Shown: piece after piece, positions 39,111 to 51,125 of the stretch | Layout of the letters: each line of letters begins with the position of its first letter | How positions within the stretch are numbered: the first letter of the stretch is position 1 | Assembly: GCF_011745365.1 (NCBI RefSeq) | Contig: NW_024468919.1 | Coordinates: 558,001 to 622,000 of the forward strand | Direction: 5' to 3' | DNA: 64,000 bases | Source of the DNA: Cryphonectria parasitica EP155 | Taxonomy: Eukaryota; Ascomycota; Sordariomycetes; Diaporthales; Cryphonectriaceae | Notes under the pieces: model-generated | The model's input: only the letters and a program-made list of their open reading frames with translations | Databases searched by the model: none | Told to the model about the DNA's origin: nothing | Position numbers and translations under genes: made by a program

Positions 39111-39254
39111 ATGGGCAGCAAGAAGGTCCTGTGCCTGATGTGGGTATGCTGCAGATGTGGACATGGTCCGTGGAATTCCAAAACGACGGTATCTTGCCTC
39201 GAATGCGGACACCGTTTCGATGATTTTTGCCGCAGAGACGCTGTTTACAAGTAA
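39111..39254 (+). CDS. 47-residue Cys/His (zinc-ribbon-like) protein
   Basis: A single-exon frame with this order: a short basic N-terminus, V-C-C-x-C-G-H-G-P-W, about ten residues, C-L-E-C-G-H-R-F, four residues, C-R-R. Two C-x2-C-G-type knuckles plus His fit a zinc-ribbon or RanBP2-like fold. Many fungal genomes encode small proteins with a W-x-C-C-x-C-G-x-G-P start and a C-x2-C-x-H partner; their function is not known to me. The stop (39252-39254) falls soon after the last Cys. A TATA box and pyrimidine tract lie upstream. It is isolated in a gene-poor region and easily missed by length cut-offs. Confidence 0.6.
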   Translation: MGSKKVLCLMWVCCRCGHGPWNSKTTVSCLECGHRFDDFCRRDAVYK

Positions 39255-41552
39255 TCAAGTCGACGGTGAAATGGCATCGACGCCTCCCTCCAACAATGGA
39301 AAAAACAAAAACAAAAAAAAACCACTTATAAATACAAGACAACACGAGAGACACGCAATCGAGTGTCGACAATCAACGCTCTATCTCATCGACTTAGCCT
39401 CATGACGAGGAAGACCGAGCCATCACTTTCAGGGCAATTCATATGGCGCCAATTCATATGTCTTGTTGCCAACCACTCACAGCTGTCGGCGGAAACTCGG
39501 ACCAGATGGTATCAACAGACGACTCATGACGACGAGGAGGAGATTTATCGAAACACAATACAATTCAACTTGCCAACGTTGGCCAACAACAGTTCATTCG
39601 GCAGTCTTCAGAGCTCGCTATTTTTGTTCTTCTCTCTTTGGTTTCCTTTCCTATGGGAGAAGGGAGGATGGCGCCTGGAGCATCCCCTGCCCATCTGAAG
39701 TGTCCCCCAGCTTTCCAACTGGTTGGCACTTCTGAGACCTACCAACATTTTCTTTCTTGTTTTTTCTTCTTTTGTATTCTTGAACTATTTTCCCACCTCC
39801 ATCACCTCTTTCTTTTGGAACCTAGGAGGTGGTATAGATTGTTGTGAACATTTCCTTGGTCTCTTATGTGCTGTCTTTTGGGTGTTTTAGAGGATACGAC
39901 CTCACGGCTGGCAGACAAACATGTTTACAGCAAGCGGAGATAGATAGACAAGGTCTCAGTGACCAGGGGTCAGGTCCTCAAGTTCATGATCATGTTCATG
40001 TCCATCGGCAGTGATCTTGAGCATCGCCAGGTTTCGACTGGCGAATGACATAGCGAGCATGAGCAGGGACTCGGATTCATTTCCCATATCTTTCTGTTCC
40101 TTTTCTTCTCCCCCACCCACTACTTCTCTTCTCTACTTTTCGTTTATGAGTACACCAGAAGTCTTCTTCTTTCTCTTATATATACATACATACATGCGTC
40201 CCAATGTTATTTTCGTCTGTCCTCACGCTAATGATCATCGAAAAGCGCACTGTGCAGGGTTCTGTGCTGGGATGTAGGTTCTACCAGCTCATGATTGGTC
40301 AGCTAGCTTCCAGGGCTGTTGCAGTCTTTCTCTCTTTTCTTTTCTATCTGAACCACTCATATATTGTATCTGGCCTTGACACAGCTTACCAAGGAGGAGT
40401 CCCTTGTTTCCTTTTCGGACCTGACGAGACACCCTCATTCATAACTTGATCACTTACCCTTGTCTAGACAATGTAGGTGCAAGGGTCTACAGTGGAAACT
40501 GGCCCCCAAAACACCCATGCCAACCAGCATCAATAGGGGACATAAGCACATAACCGAGCCTTGTCAGGGAGTTCTCTTGAAGTCCGCCCCCCCCCCCCTC
40601 CTCTTTCTTTTTCGACCCCCCCAGTGCCTCTCCTCTTTTTCTTTCCAGTTGGCTCGTCTCAATCCACTTAGTGCCCAAAATGTATCGATCGCCGCTTTGA
40701 ACCTCAGCGTTCCACAGTGATCTGGTAGCCTCAGCGTAATTCCAAGGTTGGCTGGGGTATGCCCAATGTCAAGAGATTGGTTAGACCAAAACACCTGGCA
40801 GTAAATATTGCTTTTTCTTCTTCTTTCTTCCCGACCGTTTTTGTTTTACAATACTTGCCGATATTCTACCGCTTGCCATTCTCGGGGCTCTTTCTCCCTT
40901 GTGACTAGCTCTATGGAAACCACTAAGGAAAACAGCCCCTCCGCGGGCGAAGAATGCTGCTGCTGGAGGTCACACAAGTCAGCACCGCCACACAACCAAC
41001 ACATTGTCACCACCACTTAATAACTTTTACGTCTGTAACACACTGATGAGAAAGATTGAGGCTCTTCCCCCCTCCCCCGGCTTTTCCCGGCGCCCGTCCG
41101 TACAACCCATTTCCACCTTCCCGAAAGAGGCGCTCTATCAGCCCTGTAGGACATTATGTCCCCCCCCAAAAAGTGACACGATCTGTACGATGATGTGCTC
41201 ATGCATGTGCTTCCCGTTGGAAATGGGTGCACACCAATCAACAAAGGCTGGCCCCTTCTTGGCCTTCTACTTGCTCTCTCTTCATTCTTCTTTTCCTTCC
41301 TTCTCTTAAATTCTAAATGGGTTATTGAACCTTTTTGCAAATGTATTTCCTTCTTTTTCCCCCTTTTCATCTTGCACAGCCCACAGCCTCAATAAAAAAT
41401 CATGGCCCCCATCCCATCTCCAGGTCATCCCCAGCCACTCGACAAAAAAACAGGTCAGCAAAAACGGCAATTGGACAAACAGATTGGTGGATCTAATTCT
41501 CCATGACTTTATTGTGCTAGATACCTGAAATTGGTTGCGCTATGAGCTCAGA

Positions 41553-41571
41553 CAGAGAGAGAGAGAGAGAA
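41553..41571. repeat. (GA)n microsatellite
   Basis: A GA dinucleotide run in intergenic DNA. Confidence 0.9.
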
Positions 41572-42929
41572 AGAGAGAAGAAAGAAAAGTATATTTATAC
41601 ATGCTCATACATTGAGAAAACACCAACTTTGTTTTGCAGCTTTGACACTCTCCTTGCTCTTACCTAGCAGCTGCTAGACGACATATAATCAGTGCACTGT
41701 AAGTTGATAGGCTTTGTATTCGCGGCTGGGAAAGTTCTCCATCACCAACCAGCCAGGCCTGATCTGGCTCACTGGGCACTCAACCCTCTTGCAACTTGCC
41801 CATCCATGGTCTTTTTTTTCTTCTTCTTTTTCCCCTTCTCTATATGGAACTGGATTGAAAGGATAGCATCATGTTTTCTTCCAAAAAAAAAAAAAAAAGG
41901 CTTGTGAATTAATGGTTCTGCATCGCAATCATTTCTAATCGTGAGGTGAATGATCACGTATCTTGTTTCACAGTAACTTTATTTGGGACCCTGGCCAAAG
42001 TCCGATGCGGGCCCTTTGCAACACATTCCCCCCACTACTCTGTTCGGCACTTCTCTCTGCTATATACCTCTCTCTAGCTTTCTTGAGCACAACAACATGC
42101 ATGTCCAGACACCTGTATCTCCCCCCCCCCCCCCAACCCCCCCTGTGAGCAAAGAAACCCTCCGGTGTTTTCGAGCCCGTGAAACCAATGGCAGCCAACA
42201 TGAATAGCTAGGACCAGTGCTTATGCCCTCTTAAGAAACAATTTTCATTGATCATAAAGGTTTTTTTGTTGGGGTTATTCGCTTCCGATAGAGGCCAGCC
42301 AGGGTGCAAAAAGCGTCAGATGAACTTGGTGGGTGGAAGGAAGGGGTCGTTGTCCCTTGCTTAAGTAACCTGGAAGTGTTCAAGTAAATTGGAGCGTACG
42401 ACCACCAGACCCCCCCCCCCCCCACCCAGAGCCACGGGTTGGTAACGGCCCGCCGCTCTTCTTTCCTCCTTTTCTGCAAAGTGTATAGGGAAAGCCAGTC
42501 ATGTTTGTGGCGAAATTCTTTCTTCCCAATCCCCTTTAGTGTCCTCTGTCCTGGCCATATAGATCGGTCTCTTCTCCCGCCCTGTTTCTCTAATCCTGCT
42601 CTACTTGTCTCAGTCTCTCTTGTGGGCGGGGTCCGTCTTGTTGAATTGTTGAATATGACCAACCAGCCCATGCAGGCGTTATTATTCGCCCTTTTTGCAA
42701 CACCGCCCGTCCTGCACGTTGAGTTATCCTCCTAGTCTTACATGGTTGTTCAAAAGCCATTCATTGTAGCAAAAATTGTCTATGTTGCGCTGCCTCCCCC
42801 GCCCCCCCCCCCCACCCCCCACGCCCAACGCCCAAATCATACAATAGGCAGGCCGCTTAACAATAATCCGCCTCTTCCAAGTGGATTTGTCGCCATCCTC
42901 TCCGTCCTCGGGCTTTCAGAGGGGTCAGC

Positions 42930-45900
42930 CTATGCGGGGTCAGTCAAGACAAGAATCTTATCCTGCGTCTGTGATATCTCCGAAGCTCCCTCGCCCGGCC
43001 GCTTGACAGAGATGGATTCTGCCTCAGCAGGAGCCGGCATTTTCTTGTCAGCAGCAGGCTCTGCCAGGATCGTCGTTCCCATCGCGGTTGCGGTTATCGT
43101 GCTGGTCACTATCTCGTCGGCCGTGCCCTCCCTGATGGGTTTGTTGATCGAGCGCCATCCGCGTGCGGTGTATTTTTTAGCGGCGACCGTCACTTTGGCG
43201 GAGGTGCTCGCTTCCTTGGCCTTCCTGCTGTTTCCCTTGCTGGAGCGCTTTATGGTGATCTTTGTGGCGGTCCTAGCCTTGGTTGCTGTTGGAGGAGGCG
43301 CCTTCGCCTTCTTCTTGGTAGCGGCGGCCGTGCTCTTCTTGCGCGGCGCGGCTGCCGCTGCCGCCTTGGCTTTCACCACCCTCTGAGCCTTCACATTTCT
43401 CTTGGTCTGGGAGATAATGCTATCAGCGAGGAGCAGCGCCTTGCCATTCTTATTGTAGACTTTGGAGGCCTTGACGAGATTTGCCTTGCGCACTGACACC
43501 GTGGCGGGCGCCTTCTTCTTCTTCTTCGGACCAGGTACCTGTGCGTCGACCGAGATGCTGTTCACCGCCGCCTTCACAGCTGGTTTGGCTTTCACCTTGA
43601 TGCTCTGAGAGCGCTTAGTGCTGGCAGCCACCGTGATCTTGCGCTTCTTGCTCTGGGGCGCCGAAGCTTCCTCGTCGGCGGCGGCGGCGGCGAGGTCCGC
43701 CTTCCGCTTGCGGTTTGAGGGCATCGCAACCACCTTGGCCAGCTTGGCCGCCGGGCCATCCTTCTTCGCCTGGCCCTTGGGAACTTTGGCGGCCTTGGGA
43801 CCCAGGACGCCACGGCAGTTTGCGCTTCCGCAGAGGCACTTCTGCACGTTCTTGGCCGAGAAGGGGTCGAAGTTGTAGTCGTAGGTCAGCTCATCTCCAG
43901 ACATGATCGGCTTGTCTCCTGCGAACAAGGCCATCCGCGGCTGACCATGTACGATCCACTTCTCCATCCGACAGTTGGGGTCGCATGAGTGGTTGACGAA
44001 TCTGGCGATGCTGCCCGTCGTCGCGTCGATGATCATATTCTGATCAAAAGCCATAAGGTAGTAGCACTAGAAGAGAGGAGGAAAAGAAAATAGAGAAGAA
44101 TCATGTCAGATATGGAACTCTCCTCTTGTCTTTTCACGTGGTCCCCCCACCCCCCCCCCCGTGTGTGTGCATGAAACTCACCGCATTGTTCTTGTACTTC
44201 TCGTTCATCCGGCGTTCACACTCGGCCTCGGTAATGATCTCACCAGTGTACTCCATAATGATCTGGTTGGGCTCGAAGCAACGGCTGCTGCGCACACCAT
44301 AGCCACGGTCAGGAGTCTTCAGGACTTCCACGCCGACGCGGAACGGCCCGCCCTGCTTGGTGCGCTCGGTGAGGTTCTGGAAGGCACGGTTCTGACAGGT
44401 CTCCTTGCCGGCATTGCAGTTCGTATCGTCGCACTCGTATAGCATGATGCGATTTTGGCAGTCCTCGGCACACCCGTCCTCAGGCTTGCAGATGCATTTT
44501 GACTGGTAGTCCTTGAAGTGGTCGGTCTTGCGCCAGTACGTTCCAGCATCTCCGATGAATCGATCTGGGAAGCGCGGGTAACAAGGGAAATGAACGCGTT
44601 AGTATAACAAGTATTCATGTTGAAAAGGGGAAATCTAGAAGCCAGTGTGACCTACTCTTGGCCATCTTGCGCCACTCTTCCGGCTTGGGCTGGCCGGGCG
44701 GGAGGGGGTTGCAGATGTCAAAAGGCAGTTTGAAGTCGCGACCGTCGAGTAGGAGCCGCAGGCCGGCGAACATGGGCGGCGGGAGCACCTTGTTAACCTT
44801 GCCGCCGCTGGGCACGAGCTCCGGGTGCTGTGCAAGCTTCTTCTTGTCCGTGGCGTTCAGGCCGGCACTCCAGTCTGAGGGGATCTCTTGCCCGGCATAC
44901 AATCCCTTTTGCAGCCACTTCTTGACGCGCTTCTCCTTGACAGGCGGGGTGGCGGCTGCGGCTGCTGCGGCGGTGACAGTGTCCTCGTTGGGTGTCTCCT
45001 CGGCCTGCTTTTCCTGTTTCTGTTGCTGCTGGCTCTCGGTCTTCACGCCGCCCCTGCGTGGCTTCTTGAGGACAGGCTGGCCGTCCTCATCCAGATCTCT
45101 GGGGTCGATGTACTTGCCATTGCTCCAGATGGTGTGCAGCACCTCCTTCTTGTCGATGCCGACAAACTCGTTTGTGTCCCGCAGCCTCCTGAGCTCGCGT
45201 GGGATGCGCGCGCCGTCCGTGGCCTTGCGGCTTCGCTTGCCGAGAATGTTGGTAGTGACGGCGGTGGTGTTGATTGTGCCGGAAGAACGCGTAGTCCTGC
45301 GCGACTCAATGGCTGATGGGGCGGGTTTGGTCTGGGCCTTGGTCCTGACCTTGACCTTGACCTTGATCTTCTCCTTGATCTTCTCCTTGATCTTCTCCTC
45401 GACATCCTCCTGGACCTTCTCCTTTGCCCTGTCCTTGGCCGCCCTGGGCCCTGTGGAGGTCTTGGGCGGCGAGGCAGGCGGCGGGAGGGAGTGGATCGCG
45501 TCCTCAGGCGCGTCGGTGCGCGTTGCTCGTGGCTTGCGCTTCCTCATGATGATGTCGTCGCCATTGGCGCGTCTCCTGCCGTGTATATAGGTGCCGGTGA
45601 GCTGGAGAATGTTGTAGATGGGTTTGCCGGTCTTGGGACGCGTAGAGCGACCGCGCTGGGGGCGGGTGTCCTCGTTGACCGCCTCCTGTACATGGCCATC
45701 ATCGTGGTGAAGGTCGAGGGGGCTCTCGGGCTCTGGTGGATCGGGCTGAGGCGTGCCGACCTGGACGGTCTGCTCGACGACAATCGCGTCGTCGTCAGCA
45801 AGGGAGAGGTGGTCGTGGTCGTGGTGATTGTTGTGGTGGTGGTCAAGGTGGTGTTCGTCGTCCAGGGGGCTGAGGGCGACGGCGATGATAGGTTTTGGGT

Positions 45901-47440
45901 CGTGGATATCGGAGGAGGCAATGCTGGCGGCGTCGGCAGCGGTGGTGGGAGGTGTCGAGGTGGTGGAGGTGCTGTGGGAGAAGGTGTCGGTGGGAGGGGC
46001 AGAGAACTCGCTGTGGTCCTCTGAGACGGGCGCAGGGAGGTCGTCAGGAGTCTGGGACGCGAGGGAGGGCGAGTAAGGGAGGAGCAGCGACGAGATGTCC
46101 ATCTTGGGATTGTGAGGAGTGAAGCTGGCGGAGGCGACAACCGTGCCCAGGCTGGCAGAGGCAGATCGTGGTCTGCGCGGGGACGGAAGGATGTGAGGAG
46201 TGGTCGCGTTGTCGCGAGGAGGAGTGCGGCCGTCGGCGTCTGCAGGTTTGCGCGACGGTGCCACGGAGCTGAAAGACGCGCTGCGGCCGTGGCCCTTGGG
46301 GCGGCGGGGCTGGCCCTTGACACGGATATACTGGCCGCGGCCCAAGACAGAGCGTGCAGGGAGGCCAGTAAGCTTGGGGGGTGGCTTGCCAACCTCGGCG
46401 CGCTCGACAACGTCCATCCTGGAGGTGTGAGAGGCAATGTTTACAATCTGGCTGGCAGTGGACTGGAGTGTAGTGGTCTTGGTGGACGCGTGGCGGGAAG
46501 AAGGATATGGACCCGCGAATTCCCCAATGCGATCGTAGGCGGGTTTATGGGGCTTAGGCACGAGGGCCCGCAGGGGGACCGGTGACCGCTTCCTAGGGAG
46601 GACGACCGGCCCTGTTACTATCTTCTTCTTCCTCTGCCTCGGCAAGCGCAGGCCTGGGAATTCGTAGCTTGGCTGTGCGTTGGCTTCGGTCGACGTCTTC
46701 TTCCGCAGCAAGCGCAGGCCTGGGAATTCGTAGCTTGGCTCCGGGTCGGCTTCGATGGAGGCATGTGGTATGATGACGGGTTTTTGCTGTTGTTGCTGCT
46801 GGTGCTGCTGGTGCTGCTGCTGGTGTGATTGTGGCGGCTGGTGCTGCTGGTCTTGGTCATGGGGTCGGTGATGGGATTGGTGGTGATGGTATGTTTGTTG
46901 GTAGGTTTGCTGGTTGTGCCCGCCGCCTTGACGGTAATCACCTTGGTGGTAATTGCCGTGGTGGTAATTATTTTGGTGGTGGCCATCACTTTGGTAATAA
47001 TTGACCGGGCGGAAGGCGCTGTGATGGGACTTGCCTTGGTAGTAACTATTTTGGGGCTGGTCCTGATACGGATACGGATGCTGGTGCTGCTGCTGATGCT
47101 GATGCTCATACTGGTGCTGGTGCTGGTGCTGGTGCTGGGCCTGGTCTTGGTCTTGGTCTTGGTACTGGTGCTGGTGCTGGTGCTGTTGTTGGTGTTGGTG
47201 TTGGTACTGCTGTTGCTGCTGAATCTGGAGCTGCACCTCGACCTGAAGCCTGGGGCCAACAGGCGGCAATGGTGGTTCCGGCTGCTGCTGCTGCTGCTGC
47301 TCCTGCTTCTTCCTCTTCTTCTTCTTCTTCTTCTCCTCCTCCTCTTCCTCCTTCTCCTCATCAAACACTGTCGTCCCCAAGGCTAGCAGTTGAGCCTGGG
47401 CAGCAGCAGCCAGATTGACGAGGATATCCACTTCACCCAT
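42930..47440 (-). CDS. ash1: ASH1-type histone H3K36 methyltransferase
   Basis: A nuclear SET-domain enzyme. Complement exons 44656..47440, 44182..44564 and 42930..44066 give 1434 residues. The N-terminal two thirds is disordered: E/K runs, a Gln/His-rich tract at residues 70-130 and more Gln after 200, a duplicated PSYEFPGLRL segment, then basic stretches. The AWS domain follows (CICKPEDGCAEDC, ECDDTNCNAGKETC), then SET with GYGVRSSRCFEPNQIIMEY, NHSCDPNC at 1081-1088 and DELTYDYNFDPF, and post-SET C-x-C-x4-C at 1133-1140. The last 290 residues are Lys/Ala-rich like a linker-histone tail. AWS-SET-postSET places it in the H3K36 class. The absence of C-terminal SRI and WW regions argues for ASH1 rather than SET2. 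The start is the first ATG; an upstream in-frame TTG is not used. Confidence 0.85.
46642..46740 (-). repeat. Two copies of a 33-bp unit inside the methyltransferase gene
   Basis: The 33 bases at 46642-46674 recur at 46708-46740 (66-bp spacing). They encode the repeated PSYEFPGLRL motif. Confidence 0.9.
47051..47233 (-). repeat. Gln/His-coding low-complexity tract
   Basis: CAG/CAC-type codons alternate, giving runs of QH, QD and Q in residues 70-130 of the methyltransferase. The opposite strand shows a spurious Leu/Val frame. Confidence 0.9.
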
Positions 47441-48855
47441 GATGCTTATGGGGCAGGTGGTTCGACGCAGCTGACTCAAGGATATGGTGGTGGGTGGTGC
47501 AGCCCAGTCAGCCCAACACCAGCCAAATAGTAAAATAAAGTAAAGCTGAGGCAGGTGCTGAGCTTAATACTTGGGCTTCCCTCCTCCCCCTCCTCCTGTC
47601 TAGGTTGACTTGGAGGTGGAGGAAATAGTCAGGCTGAGACGCGACCCTACGCTTGGAGTGAGGAGTGAGAAGTGAGTATCCCCAAATGAGAACAACGATG
47701 GGATCAATGTGAGCCTGTGAGGCACATGCAAAGCATGTGGCAGGCAGGCACACAGGGTATGATTGTAGTGGTAGTGGTAGTGAGTGTATCAGTATGTGCC
47801 AATGTGCCAATGTCGACTGCTCTTCAATTGCCCAGGGCCCAGAAAGGGGGGGGCGGGCCGGTTGTTTTAATCAGCTAGCGCCAGATCCAGATCCATCCAG
47901 CCTTCTGTGTTGGTGTTGTGCTGCGATGGACCACCGGGCTGGCTGTTTTGTCGTGGTGAATGAGTCCTTTTAAAACATTGATTTGGATGGAAAATAAACT
48001 GAGAACCAAGCTCTTCCCCCTTCTATTACAAGGGCTATTGTCTGCCTATCTTTTATTTTTATTTTTTTTCGGTTGTGGACCAGATATGTGATAAGTGATG
48101 GAGATGGCAATTGGGGGCGATGAACCAGAGACTGGGTGAGCGGTCATGTGTGGGGGTGGAAAGCTGTGTGCGAGGGAAAGGGGGAAAGGGAACTTGGTTG
48201 AGATGCGCGAAGAAAAGGTGGCAAGCCGATTGGGGGGGATGCGCCAAGCAAGAAGACTGGGGAGGAGGATCTGTTGGCCAGGGCTTTGGGTTTTATGATC
48301 TGTTTATTTATTATCGTTCTTCCGTGCTGGCCGGGTTGCTTGCAAATTCAGATCTGCTGCGTGCTGCCTGATTGGTGGCTGCGGCTGCAGAAGAGGATTC
48401 GGGGGGGGGGGGGCGGGCAGAGAAGAAGAGGGGGGAGGGAAGCGGTTCTGCGGCAATAGTCGATGTGTGATTGCTTGATCACTTGGTGCCGTTGTTGGCG
48501 GGGGCGCGTAGGGAAGCTCCTAGGACGGACCATGGAAACTGCAATGGTACTGACTGGTTGATGCCGGGGAAGGATGGAAAACACCATATCTTAATGACTG
48601 GAAGGGGGGGGGGAGGCGGGTGTCGATGTGAGCCTCTCAAATTTTCTTGTATTTAGTTTTTCTATGCTCTAGATCTGTTGTCACTAGAAAAAGGATAATC
48701 TTGTTCCTGCTGACTCTAGGTTCAAGACTTCCCCGGAGTGCGGTGCGAGATTGCACTGCCGCCGTGTAAGAAACAAAAGCCCGTCTCTGCGCTGCCCGTC
48801 GGATAGTCATGCAGCCTGTGAGGTCCTGGATTCCGCCTGCCACAAGCCGTTATGA
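47441..48855. other. Upstream region of the methyltransferase gene
   Basis: About 1.4 kb without a convincing gene. It probably holds the promoter and leader of the minus-strand gene. G homopolymers occur near 48401-48412 and 48605-48613. Gene-remnant DNA begins at its right end. Confidence 0.5.
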
Positions 48856-49275
48856 ATGTCGTCCAACTTATATGCCGTCCTTTTCGGAGGGCTGATTGTC
48901 CTCTATATATCGATTAGGCTGGTCCCAGTTTGCGGGCTTTTGGTTCTCCCCTGGCTCGTTGTTGGCTTCACGCGCTATGTCCAGTATCCCCTTCCTTGTG
49001 GTGCGGAGGCGGGTCTGGATGAGCGTCACACGGTTGGAGCTGGTCGTTTTCCTCGTCTACCTTGCTATGAACGTCATCATCCTATCTCTTTTCGTCCAGA
49101 GCCGCGCTGACTTGTCGGCAAGGGCGGCGGTTGTCGCCGTGATCAACATAGCAACCTCTGTTTATCGGTGGCCGGGCGAACGCGCTCGTAAATCTGGTTG
49201 GCATCCCACTCCCGACATACTACCTCTCCCACCACTGGATCGCACTAGGCCAAATTTCTCCAACGGGCCAGCCGT
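48856..49275 (+). pseudogene. Ferric-reductase-like membrane protein remnant
   Basis: Three frames together recall the N-terminal half of a fungal ferric reductase. Frame 1 starts MSSNLYAVLFGGLIVLYISI (first membrane segment). Frame 2 gives LVVFLVYLAMNVIILSLF, SRADLSARAAVVAVINIAT. Frame 3 gives LFIGGRANALVNLVGIPL and YYLSHHWI, where the family has its haem-ligand helix. The second switch lies at about 49156 and fits a single inserted base; the first might be an intron or another shift. A TGA follows and no FAD/NAD(P) part remains. It is a truncated, inactivated copy. Confidence 0.65.
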
Positions 49276-50704
49276 GATGTATTTGATCCCCGCCCCATCC
49301 AGGGGCCTGGACGTCTCTCCCAGATCCCGGATGCAGGCCCTCGAACGACTTCCAAGAGAACGGGCTACCGGGCTGTCAGTATGGACAACGGATCCCATAG
49401 AATCTTTTCTAGTGACTGGACCCTAGACAACAATTAGGGTCTAGACCAGTTCCGCGAAGAGAACTTCACACCCCAGCCTCTTTAGCTGGAAATGAGGCTG
49501 TCTTGCCGGCAGAAATGCCAGAGACACCTGCCATCGACGGGGCCGTGACCAACGACGTGAGAAGATAGAGTTGAATATCCTTTCGCTTCTTGAATCACCG
49601 GTTAATGCTATGATACAGTCTTCTGATTATGATATGTTCCCGCCTGGATAAGATTGAGGCGATGAACGGACGGATGCACGCCACTCTGGATGAGATTGGG
49701 GGGACCGTGAATCGCACTGACGTTAAGGCAGAGACATTGAAGCGGATGTTGGAGAGCCTGAGGGACGGTATGAGTGCTTTTTTGAAGACGCTATTTGGTT
49801 TGCTTAGAAGGGGGTCACCGGCCGAGTGATGAGGATGGGGGAGTACCTTAAGGGAGGGTACGGTTGCAAAGTTGAGATAGGCACGAGATGTTTTAGCCAA
49901 CGGCCCGGGGCTGGGTAGAATCCCCAGGTCTGGCATCTGATTATCCATGAAACATATAATCAACTGGCCGCGTACAGGCGCTGTGAGGAGCCTGCACTGC
50001 CCACCAAGCATGAATGCCGTCCAGTCCCGCTGGAGTCAAAGCACCGCGATTCGTTGAACCCCGGACGCGGGCCCACAGGCGCCTATACGATTGCTTTTGT
50101 CAGATACGCAACAGAGTTTCCGGCCACGTGCGATCCCTCTGGGTTGCGCTTACGACACAGATGCCTCTGGCTCCGCGACCACTGGAACTACGACCACGAC
50201 CAGCACGGGTTGACAAGCCGCTGCCAATCACTCCGCCGGCGCCGCCACCGCCGCTGGCCAACCGATTCCTGGATAGTCCTGCACCGCTCAAGCCTGCTAA
50301 GCAGACTCTCAGCTGGTCAGAAGACCAGATCAACACCCCTCCAAGACGAGAACCGCCGGCTGCGACAGCAGATCATCGACCAGAAACGGCGGCTGCACCT
50401 AGAGAAGGACGAGATTATCGCCCAATTAAGACAGAAGGCCGCCCAGGACAAGCCAAGACTCAAACCACCAGGAAGACATGATTAAGAAGATTGCCAACAC
50501 TGTCGACGTGGCATTCCAGGACTGCCGCGACATGCTCTCACGCGGCGCTGATCCCCGGTCCCGCTGACGGTGCATCGTCCGACAAACCTCTAGCAGAACG
50601 GACACAACACTCCTCATCATACTGATACTAACATGCTTCTCGTTGGATTCGCCATTATAGGCGTACTGTATCTGATCGCCGATTACCTGTTTGTCTCACC
50701 GTGA
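49276..50704 (+). other. Fragments of decayed small genes
   Basis: No intact gene is clear, but several protein-like pieces lie on the plus strand. 49629..49829 is a 66-codon amphipathic frame with regular heptads. 50288..50485 encodes a strong coiled coil (LQDENRRLRQQ, HLEKDEIIAQLRQK), and a further coiled-coil-like piece in a shifted frame starts at 50478 (MIKKIANTVDVAFQD). 50633..50704 is a 23-codon membrane segment (GFAIIGVLYLIADYLF) whose stop overlaps a GTGAGA donor, so it may be a first exon. The pieces could not be joined into one frame. Confidence 0.35.
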
Positions 50705-51125
50705 GAACTTTGAGTTGGCGGGTAGTAACACTGTCACCAGGCCCGCGCTTCGTAGCACGACTCGGAGGCGTACTCCCGCCAGAAAGCAGCAAGCAAAAGG
50801 TATGCCTACATGCGACTCATCTCGTGCCAGAGCAGGGAGCTCACCAGGGTAGCAGTCCTCTCCTTCTCGATCTGGCGGCAATAGAGAGTATGCGGACGTT
50901 CGAGGCTCCAGCAGGCGCCGTGGGCGGAGGGAGTAGACTCTGCTCGTGCTCGGAACGGGCCAGTTTTGCTCTTTCGCGCCGGTATGGGGTTGAAGACCTC
51001 CGGCTACTATCTCCCCCTAAAGTCAAATTGCAATAATTATACAGCCAACAATATCATTGATCCTTTTGCCTTATTTTCCTCAAGCAGCACATGTGTAGAT
51101 AGCCTCCTGTCGTCCTTCAGATTTA

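Larger units (their letters stand above)
32695..42929. other. 10-kb gene-poor interval
   Basis: Apart from the small genes and promoter-like sites listed separately, no conserved protein is visible. It includes TA-C-rich words near 33430-33600, T- and C-rich tracts, a GA microsatellite at 41553-41571, and short unsupported frames (for example 35319..35558 and 37967..38446, +). The rightmost kilobase probably holds the 3' UTR of the ASH1-type gene. Noncoding transcripts are possible. Confidence 0.5.

Noticed and set aside
40144..40278. Short frame containing C-P-H...H-C-x3-C
   Set aside because: The Cys/His spacing fits no known finger and its start lies in a T-rich, TA-repeat stretch.
46829..47386. 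185-codon Leu/Val-rich frame on the plus strand
   Set aside because: It is antisense to the Gln/His tract of the methyltransferase gene and looks membrane-like only by codon complementarity.
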